DNA of 64,000 nucleotides from assembly GCA_964019695.1 (NCBI GenBank), contig OZ026528.1, positions 56,264,495-56,328,494 of the forward strand. Reading direction: 5' to 3'. Below, piece after piece: positions 32,608-44,804 of the stretch (within the stretch, counting starts at the first letter, position 1; each line of letters opens with the position of its first letter). The notes beneath the pieces were generated by a model. It was not told the DNA's origin. It was given only the letters and a program-made list of their open reading frames with translations, and did no database searches. The translations under genes were made by a program, and so were the position numbers. This DNA is from Loripinus fragilis (lineage: Eukaryota > Mollusca > Bivalvia > Lucinida > Lucinidae).

Positions 32608-32918
32608 ATGGGCGGATCCAGAGGAGGGGATAAGGGGTCTGGACCTTCCCTGAAAAAACACAAAAATATAGGGTTTCTTATCCATACTGGTCCGGATCCC
32701 CCAAAAATTTACAAAGCTACCAAGCCAGCATTCAATATTGGGCCATCTTTAGCACGCCAGGGAAAAGCCATTTAAATGGCGTTTTGCTGGTGGGCTGATG
32801 ATGGCCCTGGTTTAGTGATATTTGGACTCTCTCTCCCCTCATCAACTAAAAAAAAAAAACCCGTCAGAGTTGTAGAGTTGGACCCCTCTGACTAAACTTT
32901 CCTGATCCGCGCATGTAT
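32608..32918. mobile_element. GGATCCGCGCATG MITE, copy 3
   Basis: Nearly complete: GACATGGGCGGATCCAGAGG at the left and TTCCTGATCCGCGCATGT at the right, with central GCCATTTAAATGGC. It is inserted between the first 58-bp array and the duplicated cassette I. Confidence 0.85.
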
Positions 32919-32943
32919 GACTCCAAGTATGTAATGGGTTTTG

Positions 32944-33186
32944 CTGGGGATAGCAACAAGGCGACCAAGGAAGGTCTTTACCTGCAGCTTCTGTGGATGG
33001 TCGTTCGATAGACACTCAAAACTACAAGTTCATCTCTGTGTTCATTCTGGGGACAAACCCTACGTCTGTGGCCAATGTCAGAGAAGATTCAACCAAAAAA
33101 ATAACTGGAAAAGACACATGATGATACACTATCAAAATATCACCCCAAATATGACAAAAATTCTACAGTATGACCCCAATATGTAA
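32944..33186 (+). pseudogene. Cassette I duplicate without acceptor
   Basis: About 80 codons nearly identical to cassette I from LGIATRRP to the QYDPNM stop, with both fingers intact (CSFCGWSFDRH, CGQCQRRFNQK). The copied segment starts after the acceptor and first codons of cassette I. The 30 bases before it hold a TAA in frame and no AG in the right phase. It could still be a usable frame if spliced by another route, but as it stands it is an orphan duplicate. The open frame shows that the duplication is recent or that selection acts on it. Confidence 0.65.
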
Positions 33187-33728
33187 ACAGTTTAATATGC
33201 CCCCAAATATGACGAAAATTCTACAGGATGACCCCAATATGTAAACAGTTTAATATGACCCCAAATATGACAAAAATTCTACAGTATGACCCCAATATGT
33301 AAACAGTTTAATATGCCCCCAAGTATGACAAAAATTCTACAGTATGACCCCAACATGTAAACAGTATAATATGACACCCAAGTATGACAAAAATTCTACA
33401 GTATAACCCAAATATGTAAACAGTTTAATATGACCCCAAATATGACAAAAATTCTACAGTATGACCCCAATATGTACATGTAAACAGTTTAATATGACAC
33501 CCAAGTATGACAAAAATTCTACAGTATGACCCCAATATGTAAACAGTTTAATATGACACCCAAGTATGACAAAAATTCTACAGTATAACCCCAATATGTA
33601 AACAGTTTAATATGACCCCAAATATGACAAAAATTCTACAGTATGACCCCAATATGTAAACAGGTTAATATGACCCCAAATATGACAAAAATTCTACAGT
33701 ATGACCCCAATATGTAAACAGTTTATGA
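33137..33728. repeat. 58-bp minisatellite, block 2
   Basis: About 10 units of the same 58-bp repeat follow the duplicated cassette, again beginning with its coding tail. The unit ATATGACACCCAAGTATGAC is enriched here, so the blocks have begun to diverge. Confidence 0.9.
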
Positions 33729-34671
33729 CTCCAAGTCACTGTAAAGGCGGTAACTTTAATATTCATACATGTATCTGGGTGTGGTTTGGCTATTTCAACT
33801 GCTCAAGAAGGGAATTTCAGGTTCTATCTATTTCATAAAGATTAAATAAGTTGTTTGAGCCACTCAAACGTGCCTGCATTTCATGAAAATACTAACCATA
33901 TTTACACTGAACTCACATTATTTATCCTCAAAAAGTCGTATGCTTCTGTTGTCTGTTGAAATATTTGAAGCCTCTTCGACAAACAGTGTAGATCCAGATT
34001 AGACTGCTCCAATAGGAGCAGTCTGATCAGGGTCCACACTGCTTGCCTCTATACTTTTGTTAACCAGTAAACAGACAGTTTCAGATGTAGTTATTTTGAT
34101 GAGGTTTGAAGGGTTTAATCATATGTTTTGTGTCCTTACTGAGGTGTTATGGCGCTAGATGATACAGTTACTTTTGAATAAAACCGTGCCTCATTTTCAG
34201 CTTTTACCTATGTCTAAGGTAGATCAGTTCTAATTATTTATTCATGAGGTGCTGCCTTTACATTGACCCAATGGCCTTATAATATTTAAATTTAAATGCT
34301 ACAGTATTACCCCAAATATGTTTGCACAGAAAATATTCACCTAACAATGTTACACCAAATATGTGGACAGTGCAATATACCCACAAAGTATGTTAATATT
34401 AAAATATGACACCAGATATTTTGAAATCAAAAGCAATAATTGTCACTGTTTCAAACTTTATAGTTTACTCCCCCCCTTCCTGTGCTTCACAGCCAATCAG
34501 TTTGCACAGAAATTTAAATTTTTGACCAACTTAATCACATATTTTGTCAATATGTGTAATATCTATTAAGTTAAATCATGAAGTAAATCTGTGAAGTGGT
34601 CAATGGGGCTATTTTCAATGGGAAATAGAAAATAGGAGGGGAGAAGAAAACTATAAGTACATGTAGGTCAT

Positions 34672-34775
34672 AGATCATATATTACAATTATAAAGAAATT
34701 AAGTGGTTCACTCGCTGCGCTCGTTCCCACTTAATTCCTTTATAATTGTAATATATGATCTATAACCTATACGTG
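34672..34775. repeat. Near-perfect hairpin, about 45-bp arms
   Basis: ATAGATCATATATTACAATT and AATTGTAATATATGATCTAT pair, as do AAGGAATTAAGTGG-like inner arms around GGTTCACTCGCTGCGCTCG. No coding function; a foldback element. Confidence 0.85.
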
Positions 34776-35709
34776 AAAATAGCACTTTTGGGTAAAATAA
34801 AAACAAAAATTATTATCCATAATGATATTGACTGGTGCTTTATGTTTTAATAAGTCATGACAATATCATTAAATATGCCGACATTGTGCATTATAGGCAT
34901 TCAATGTCAGACCTGCTTTGCCTTCCATGAAACACTTTTTGTGTCAATGTTTTCAAGAACCAGTCACAATTATGGAATTCTAAGCTATTATTAAGGTGTA
35001 AACTTAGGTTTTCATCCAATATTATGTCATGAAAAAACTATGAACATAGCAAAAACTATACAAAACAGTGAGGAACAAAGCTAGCTTTCCTCTTTGATTG
35101 GTTTATGTGGTTTGCAATTTAGCTAAACGATTGCAATTTTTAAGAATATAAGAAACAGATTATTAGATATTTTTAGTGTAAGATCAAACTTTATTTCACT
35201 CATCAACACTAAAAGTGGTATTTTCATGAGTGGCTTCTTGTGGTAGCCACTTGTAAATGTTCATTCATGAAATAAAATATGATCTTATTCTGACAAAACC
35301 AAATATCTCTCTTAATAGACAACACAAAGAGCGGTTCAACTTTTGTATTTATTTGTTATGATCATTTTTAACCTATTAAGAAAACCTCATTATTTAACAT
35401 ACAAAAAGGTTTAAGCTATCTCTTTGGGACTGCATGTATACAATCATGAACACTCCACATCGGAAAACCTTAGATAGCAGTGACTTGGTAGAAAGCATCA
35501 AACCCCATGTGAGCTTAGAGATGGGGGAAAGTGTCGACCCCATGTAAACTTTGTATATCATTTCAAACAGACAGTAAATCAGTTTATTATAAGAAAGGTT
35601 ACAGTCTTTGCCTAAATAGGAGCTTGTCCTCTGTAAAAATGAAGAAAATATTGAAAGTATTTCAATAAAATATGTTTCCTACTGGTTTTAATTAATTACA
35701 TTCATTTGA

Positions 35710-35835
35710 CTTAAATCATATGGAGTTGGCACATAAAAGAAAAAAATCTAGACTACTAAGAGTATTTATATTGTCAATTTAAAGTCTTATTGGTCTGGAT
35801 TTTTTGGTTCTTTTATGTGCCAACTCCCTATGACT
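35710..35835. repeat. Inverted repeat element
   Basis: ATATGGAGTTGGCACATAAAAG and CTTTTATGTGCCAACTCC face each other over about 80 bp. The ends are nearly exact, consistent with a small MITE. Confidence 0.78.
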
Positions 35836-35989
35836 TAAACAGAACAGCCACAGTTGTGTTAAGTGATGGAGTAAAAAAGGTCTACATATGATGATTCACA
35901 GCATTACAATTATTTATTGCCAGCAGATGATCGCGTGAACTGGAAACGTAGAAATTCGTCTAAAAATCATTTGTCTGCTATAACTGTAC

Positions 35990-36232
35990 ATGACTGTAAT
36001 TTTAAAGGACAGAAAAACTATGGACAGCTATCAAAAGCTTTGTCTTGAAAAAGTAAGTGAATATTATCAGGAAATACCACAATCACACACTGTAGATCAA
36101 CCAACCCATGGCACCATGAGGAAGAGACACAGAACACTAACAGCCACAAGACATCAGGAAGACCAGCTCTCTCTTCCTCAGCGAGATGATTGCAAAACTA
36201 GAAAGGACACTAAGTTCTGCATAACAAAGTGA
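35990..36232 (+). CDS. Unassigned small open frame
   Basis: Eighty codons encoding a polar, Lys/Arg/Thr/Gln-rich product with no recognised domain, signal or transmembrane segment. A good donor-like AAAAA|GTAAGTG lies inside at about 36050, and an acceptor-like AAAGGACAG lies just upstream. It could therefore be a small internal exon of something else, or chance. It does not overlap an obvious repeat, which is why it is listed. Confidence 0.15.
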   Translation: MTVILKDRKTMDSYQKLCLEKVSEYYQEIPQSHTVDQPTHGTMRKRHRTLTATRHQEDQLSLPQRDDCKTRKDTKFCITK

Positions 36233-36599
36233 GGATCAAACACAAAACCCCCTATTGAAGCCACATTTTGTACATTCCAGTAACTCAGGTGTGATCCATT
36301 AGGATGTTGCTCGTTACAATGAACGAAAAGTAATTTAATGAGTTTGGGGTTACTGAGGCTGTATTCTGTACTGCATTTAGCTATCTCTTCCCGTAAAATT
36401 GGAATAGGGCATTTTCTTAGAGATGTAATGATGGTACATAAAAAGTGCAATCAGACTAATTTAACATTGAAGCAAACAACATGAGCCCTAATCAGACTGC
36501 TCCTTGGGAGTGGTCTGATATGGGTCCATATTGTTTGCAATCTAGGCTACCTAAGAACAAAAGTAGACAAAAGGAAGCAGATAACAAAGGATTATCACT

Positions 36600-36830
36600 T
36601 TGTATACAGGAAATCCCTAAATGGGTACTTTAGCAAACAGTGAAGACCCAGATGAAATGCAGCATAATGCTGCATTTCACCAGGGTCTGCGCTGTTTGCT
36701 ACGGTTAAAACAATCTTCAGGAACAGAAATACATCGTAATTTAGAAAATTATTCCTGACCCCTTAAAGTACACACAATGGGCAATCATATACTTATTGCA
36801 TTAATATTTATGGGAAAATCCATCTGAATA
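36600..36830. mobile_element. AAATGC hairpin MITE
   Basis: AACAGTGAAGACCCAGATG, then GAAATGCAGCATAATGCTGC, then the inverse. The flank carries TACACACAATGGGCAATC, a degenerate form of the family's ACAATGGACCATCC box. Related copies lie at 5990-6190, 13520-13720, 29925-30300, 30595-30790, 44135-44490 and 50285-50450. Confidence 0.7.
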
Positions 36831-36839
36831 GGTATTGTC

Positions 36840-37068
36840 ATATGAGCCAGTGCATGAGATTTCCAACAATGTGGTATGTGCGCCCATCTAAGCCTCAGAT
36901 CAGCCTGCGCATTCGCGCAGTCTGATCAAAGAGTTTGCTAGTTGCTTAAATATTATATGACTCTAAGGCTACTGGCCAAGCATCATTTGGAGTTGCTAAG
37001 CTAAAAAGGAGGCTGTCTACACTTGTCAATATACCACATTGTTGGAAATCACGTGTCACGGCTCATAT
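36840..37068. mobile_element. MITE ending 13 bp before cassette J
   Basis: The ends ATATGAGCCAGTGCATGAG and CACGTGTCACGGCTCATAT are inverted, with inner GATTTCCAACAATGTGGTAT on both sides. A second copy lies at about 41105-41384. Only TTATATTTTACAG separates its right end from the exon, so any branch point must lie inside the element. Confidence 0.82.
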
Positions 37069-37081
37069 TTATATTTTACAG

Positions 37082-37353
37082 ATGATTTACCTCAAAGTCT
37101 ACTCAGCTTGATGCACAAGCTACCAATGCCGCACCTACAGACATCCCATTCCCTGGAACAGAATGTGAAGCAGTTTGTTTGTCACTGTGGGAAGGGTTTC
37201 AACCGGAAGTTACATCTTGAGAACCACAAGCGAATACATACTGGAGTGAAGCCATATTGTTGCCGTATCTGTGGGAAATATTTCAATGTTAAGGGAAATT
37301 TGAAGGCGCATATGATTACACATTTGAATGAGGGGAGTTTACAGACATTCTAG
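37082..37353 (+). CDS. Cassette J: two-finger C2H2 terminal exon
   Basis: The acceptor TTTATATTTTACAG ends at 37081; AT completes the split codon and 89 codons run to TAG. A leader of about 36 residues, rich in Leu, His, Pro and Ser, precedes finger 1. Finger 1 reads [11 protein letters not shown]: only one residue separates its two cysteines instead of two, so zinc binding may be altered. The linker is TGVKPYC and finger 2 begins [11 protein letters not shown], with contacts V, G, N, A. About 14 decayed copies extend for 4 kb downstream, the largest such tail in the window. Confidence 0.85.
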
Positions 37354-37369
37354 TCTCCCGAACAGAATG

Positions 37370-39984
<2,615 letters not shown>

Positions 39985-39990
<6 letters not shown>

Positions 39991-41043
39991 GCCACTTTAG
40001 TTACGCACCATTTTTTCAGGGCCCACATTTTTTGACAAAAATGCTGGAACCGAACATTCTCTATGATAATTTATTTAATGACATTTTATCTGTTTGATGA
40101 CATCGGAAAAAAATATTGGAATCACTCATGCGAATCATTCTGCTACGTCAAAGGCAATTTTGACAAAAATGCAAAAAATCACGTGCAAGCTGAACGTCTA
40201 TATTTTCTATTTTTGTTTTAAGCTAGGCATTATCCATTGTGATCGTTGTGACAGAAAAACACCAAAAACATTTATTTTATCAAAGTAAAACCCCCCTTTT
40301 CGGTCATTGAATTTAGTAACACCGTTACTTTTTGAAGAAATGCTCGTTTTGACGTCATATTAACGTCAGTTACAATAATCAAACAGGGTTTTCTTCGCAA
40401 ATCGTTTTGTTATGAGTCACTTGTTGACATAGAAGTATCAAAACACTAAACAATCATATCATTGACACATCTTATAGCCTTGGTAGTAGTGACGTCATCA
40501 CTAACGTCAACACCATGACGCCAATAAATCCATTAATTTTTTTAAGTAAATAAAAGGTGGATACATGGTTGTTTAAAATGAAATTATAAAAGAAGTGTTT
40601 TGATAACTAGTTTGCTCAGAATCATACGAAATTTTAACTCACTTTAAAAAAGTACTAAAACTAACCTTTTTTAAACATTGACCAGCTGGGAACCAAAATA
40701 GTAAAACATTAAAAAAATGATGAAGTTAACAAACACATTCCAGTCTTAGATATTGCCAAGAATAAATCGGCACTTATCTCTGACATAGCAGAAATTCGAC
40801 CCTGTAAAAAGTGCAATGTGATCTGAGTTTCATTCGAGATAATGCAATGTGAAATGGTGTTTTGAGGGTAGTGCACTTAAAGATCCATTTTCTCATTCGT
40901 TTCTGATCGAATCACAATGAAATTCCAATGGCTAATGCAAATATAGATGCGCTTTACGTTGGTAGTCTCAGAATAAAATATCACATTTCTTTTCCGAGTA
41001 ATTTTACTTTTTATGAGTGGTGCGTAACTAAAGTGGCTCACTG
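39985..41043. mobile_element. CAGT-ended DNA transposon with TA duplication
   Basis: CAGTGAGCCACTTTAGTTAC at the left and GTAACTAAAGTGGCTCACTG at the right are exact inverted ends extending to about 26 bp. TA flanks both sides, and the interrupted finger-copy sequence (ACACAATA...TAAGTGGACC) continues beyond. The 1.06-kb interior has no transposase; its open frames are short. It is a non-autonomous Tc1/mariner-type element by ends and target. Confidence 0.9.
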
Positions 41044-41104
41044 TAAGTGGACCATAACCTTGACCTAGAGACCCACAAGAAGACACATTCTGGTGTGAAA
41101 CCAT

Positions 41105-41384
41105 ATGGGCCTAGACACAAAACCTATGTTTCACTGCAAGCATATGTGATTTCAAACAATGTGGTATTATGACATGTGTAGACTACGCTGAGCCTCTGCA
41201 GCCTCCTTATAAGCTTAGAAACTCCAAATGGTATTTAGTCAGTAGCTTAACAATCAAAGAATACTCAAGCGACCAGCAAAGGCTCTAGTCAGACTGCGTG
41301 TATGCGCAGGATGATCTGAGGCTTTGCTGGTCGCACATACCACATTGTTGGAAATCTCATGCACTGGCTCAAATTATAAATTAA
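41105..41384. mobile_element. Second copy of the MITE found before cassette J
   Basis: TTTCAAACAATGTGGTAT at the left and ATACCACATTGTTGGAAATC, ATGCACTGGCTCAAAT at the right. The inner pair GCGACCAGCAAAGGCTC / GAGGCTTTGCTGGTCGC is well matched. Confidence 0.78.
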
Positions 41385-42012
41385 CATTGCATGAAAAGCT
41401 GCATGCCATGAGTTCAGTTCAAAATCAGTGCCACCCCAAGGTTGAATTAAACCCATGGCATTCTTGTATATTCATGAACATATCATGTCACATTTTATGA
41501 TAAGCGTCTAATGTAGAATTTATTTATAATTTAGGATATTTAATAACAACTTAATATTTAATCATATTATTACATGACGTCGCACCTAGGAGTGATATAA
41601 CACCATGCAATAAACCAATAAACCAGTAGTGGTTTAAAGATTTAGTAACGTTACGTAATTATGTCCATTTTAACATTGTGTAAAAGTGGCAAAGTCTTTA
41701 CTTTTTCACCCCCAAAGTTGTGATTTTTAAATAATTTTAATGTCATCATGGTCAAGTGATAAATAGATTCTAATATACGTGTTCCTGTATTGTTGCATTT
41801 ATCAAACTTGTTGCAAAAAAGCGATAAAATGCTCGACAACACTCGCATTTAATCTCTCCCCAACTTGTTTAATAAATTCAATAATGTAAGATCCTCTATT
41901 TAATGGTTTTGTTGGACTGTAAAATGGAACAGCAGAACAGCCAATATGTAAACAGACATCCAATTAAGCAGACAAGAGGCTTGTTTTGCATGTGTGAACC
42001 AGTTAATGGCTT

Positions 42013-42227
42013 AACCCTTTACTCCACTCCATGATAGTGCCTTTTGACGCCTTTAAAATACTATGTATTTGAAAACATCATGGAAAATAGAGCAAAATGC
42101 TCCATTTTCCATAATATTTTTAAAAGGATTCAAAACTTTACTTAAATTTTGTTGAATTTTTGTCAACGTTGTCTAAAAATAGAAAATGATGTCATGATCT
42201 AAAAATAGCCTATACAGTAAAGGGTTC
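42013..42227. mobile_element. AACCCTTTACT-ended hairpin element
   Basis: AACCCTTTACTCCA at the left and ATACAGTAAAGGGTT at the right are inverted. The centre has ATGGAAAATAGAGCA / TGCTCCATTTTCCAT. Decayed relatives lie at 15250-15345 and 20208-20392. Confidence 0.7.
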
Positions 42228-42279
42228 ATTTCCATCAATCATGGCTACATTGTCACTACTGTCTAATGAATATGCTATA

Positions 42280-42484
42280 CAGTAAAACCTGTCTTAAGCG
42301 GCCACTCAAAAAGACCAAAAATTGGTTTTCAAGACCAATTATCGCTTAATGCAGGTCAAAAGTATTGAAAATGCTTCAAGGGGAACATTCTGCAATACTT
42401 TCGAGCTTCATGTTTAGCTACCATTTGTCATTAAGATTTTTGTTTTGTCTATTTTTGAGTGGACGCTTAATACAGGTTTTACTG
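42280..42484. mobile_element. CAGTAAAACC hairpin MITE, copy 5
   Basis: CAGTAAAACCTGTCTTAAGC and the inverted end with TA on both sides; the central hairpin is slightly worn. Confidence 0.88.
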
Positions 42485-42894
42485 TATTTGAAGCATATTT
42501 CATGTGCAAGTGAGCTTTGTTAGTTCTTTTGTTCATGATTTAGTAAGAAATTTCATCCATGTAATGCATGATACATGCAAATTTAAGTAAGTCTATGTTG
42601 CAGAGCAGGAACCTTCAATATGTAACCTGGTCACAAAAAAACCCCAAGCCAGCCCCTCTCCCTCAACTCAACTGAGCATGAAATTTCAATTGCTCATTAA
42701 AGATACAATGTAAATTTGTCAAAATTAAACCCTTTTCTTGCTTTAAAAAAACTCTCAGATGTCGTATTTATCCTGCTCATAAATGTTTGGCATTTAACAT
42801 TTATGAACAGGATAATTTTCATGCTCTGTTGAATTGTGCATAAAAAAAAACATTTACAATATTTAGGCCAAGTTTTCTTTGGTTGAGACCAATA

Positions 42895-43100
42895 GCAGTT
42901 GTCCTTGCATGCTGAATATTTTTTTGTAATTTGTCATCTGTTTATCATTTTTCAAATTTAACATTAATTTTTCAAACAATTCTTTCAGCAATATACATTA
43001 AGAATGTTAAATAATTTGGACCCAGATCTCAGCCCTGATCTTTCATCAGGCTAATCTGGGTCCAAACTCTTTAAAAAGTTTATCAGCAGACGTATCGTCT
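42895..43100. mobile_element. GCATGC-ended MITE
   Basis: TTGCATGCTGAATATTTTTT at the left, GGACCCAGATCTCAGCCCTG core with inverted TAATCTGGGTCCAAACTC, then ATCAGCAGACGTATCGTC. Confidence 0.72.
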
Positions 43101-43271
43101 GATCATGACTCTGAGACAGTGGAATAAGATTCAGCCCAAGTCAAATTATGAAATTTCACAGATGCTTTAAGATTCAAATATATGTGAGAATTATTGAAAT
43201 GATTAACATATATCCCTTGATTAGTTATTCACTTGTTTGTACATGTAATAGTAAAAGCATTCATTTACCAG

Positions 43272-43571
43272 GAGGTCACAGGAGCTTGAAGTTCGGTCCT
43301 TATATCACCTAAATAGCCTCAAAACACACAGTGTCATTACACTATGAGCTTTGGGTTTTGAGGCTATTCAGGTATAATGACACTTCATGTAAGCTTTTGG
43401 TTTATAGCTTTTCGGTCCTTATATCACTTATATGGCCTTAAAACCAAAAGCTCACAGTGTCATATAGCCTCAAAACCAAAAACTCAGAGTGTCATTACAT
43501 AATGACACTGTAAGCTTTTGGTTTTAAGACCATATAAGTGATATAAGGACCGAACTTCAAGCTCCTGTGGT
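43272..43571. repeat. Multi-arm palindromic element
   Basis: CACAGGAGCTTGAAGTTCGG at the left and CCGAACTTCAAGCTCCTGTG at the right are exact 20-bp inverted ends. Inside, AGCTTTTGGTTT(T)A, AACCAAAAGCTCACAGTGTC and TAATGACAC blocks recur in alternating orientation at least five times, giving several competing hairpins. Confidence 0.88.
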
Positions 43572-43707
43572 TAGGTTTAGTTAAAATTTAGGGTTAAACG
43601 TGGATTTTTTCACATTCATACAGTACATGTACATGTATCTCTGAATTGACAAAAGTAGCCAATTTTGAAATAAAATTTGAATCGGAGTATTTTCTGACTT
43701 TATTACC

Positions 43708-43885
43708 ATTAACTCTTTGCATGCTGGGTAATTTTTCATACTTTTGTCTCATCTGCTAATTTTTTTCAAAATTAACCTTTTCAAAAAATATTTTCAGGAA
43801 CACTATCAGAGTGTCAAACAGTTTGGATCCAGATCAGGTTTGACATTCTGTCGGCAAAGATTGTCAGCAGACGACAAAATTGCCA
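43708..43885. mobile_element. GCATGC-ended MITE
   Basis: ACTCTTTGCATGCTGGGTAA, TTTTGTCTCATCTGCTAA, TCAAACAGTTTGGATCCAG and GTCAGCAGACGACAAAA are present. One core arm (TCAGGCCTGATCTGGGTCC) has been deleted. Confidence 0.75.
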
Positions 43886-44134
43886 CTCATAGGCTCACCA
43901 TCTGTTTAATATGTACTCTGGAGCCTGCACTGCAAACAGTATGAATCTATATCGTCAGATATAGGGTTGAAATCAAGTTTAACTGTTCTGCTCATGTCGT
44001 TGCTGTAAAACTAAATATTGACATCATATACATGTATCTGATGAAATTCCTCCACAAATGAAAATTATGAATACAGTTATCCCCTTAGTATATCGACCTG
44101 TTGTTTTACCCTTATCATTCTGGATATCTACAAA

Positions 44135-44490
44135 CTATAACATTGACAAACAGTGAAGACCCAGATGAAATGCTGCATAATGCAGCATTTCATCTGGGTC
44201 TGCACTGTTTGCAAAGATAAAAAATCTTCACGACAGAAATGCATCAACCCTCTTTACAATGACAGTGTTTGTCCCAAAATAATTTTATGTTAAGCTGAAT
44301 TTCTGTTGTAATGAACTAAAATTCAAGCCAAAATGTACATTTGTGCATGTAAAGAATTTTGCTGTTATAAAGAGTGTCAGTATAAAGAGTTTTCACTGTA
44401 ATTTAGAAATTTCTATCTGTCATCCCTTAAAATACAAAATGGGAAATTCCATACTTTATTCAATCAATGTACGTGGGCAAATCCATCAGA
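44135..44490. mobile_element. AAATGC hairpin MITE before cassette K
   Basis: AGTGAAGACCCAGATGAAATG, a perfect CTGCATAATGCAG centre, and the inverse followed by GCACTGTTTGC. The right part (AATACAAAATGGGAAATTCC) ends about 35 bp before the cassette K acceptor. Confidence 0.75.
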
Positions 44491-44526
44491 ATGAAAAGGG
44501 TGAATACTAAATCATTTCATTTTCAG

Positions 44527-44804
44527 ATGTTGCAGACACAATGCTTCCAGACTATGAGCTGAGACAGACACAGATAGAACGAACATTCATGTACAATGAA
44601 AGAACTATGAAGTTAAGAGTAGTTACATGTGAAATATGCGGGAAAATATTTCCCAATGGGAACGCGTTAAATGTTCATATGAGGAGTCATTCGGGAATTA
44701 GACCATTCACATGTCCGCTGTGTAACAAAAGATTTAAACTGAAACATCATCTAAAGAACCATATGGAAAGCCAACATAAACAGTGGGAATATAGTGCTAA
44801 GTGA
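44527..44804 (+). CDS. Cassette K: two-finger C2H2 terminal exon
   Basis: The acceptor AATCATTTCATTTTCAG ends at 44526; AT completes the split codon (giving GAT with a donor G) and 91 codons run to TGA. A leader rich in Arg, Glu, Gln and Thr precedes finger 1 (CEICGKIFPNG...). The linker is SGIRPFT. Finger 2 begins CPLCNKRFKLK and closes with H-x4-H. Contacts of finger 2 are L, H, H, N. The ATG at 44541 lies inside the exon. About ten decayed copies follow. Confidence 0.86.

Larger units (their letters stand above)
33729..37081. other. Intron between cassettes I and J
   Basis: A CTGTAAAGGCGG / CTGCCTTTACA element (about 33737-34275) is interrupted by a GACCCAGATCAG MITE (about 33945-34115). 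A hairpin lies at 34672-34775, an inverted pair at 35710-35835, an unassigned open frame at 35990-36232, a MITE fragment at 36465-36600, an AAATGC MITE at 36600-36830, and a MITE that reaches the acceptor at 36840-37068. Between 34800 and 35700 nothing is recognised. Confidence 0.55.
41044..44526. other. Intron between cassettes J and K
   Basis: A last cassette J fragment (41044-41104) is followed by a MITE (41105-41384), the repeat shared with 6925-7270 (41565-41890), an AACCCTTTACT hairpin (42013-42227), a CAGTAAAACC MITE (42280-42484), a short inverted pair ATAAATGTTTGGCATTTAACATTTAT near 42779, GCATGC MITEs (42895-43100, 43708-43885), a complex palindrome (43272-43571) and an AAATGC MITE (44135-44490). 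Nothing else is recognised. Confidence 0.55.
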
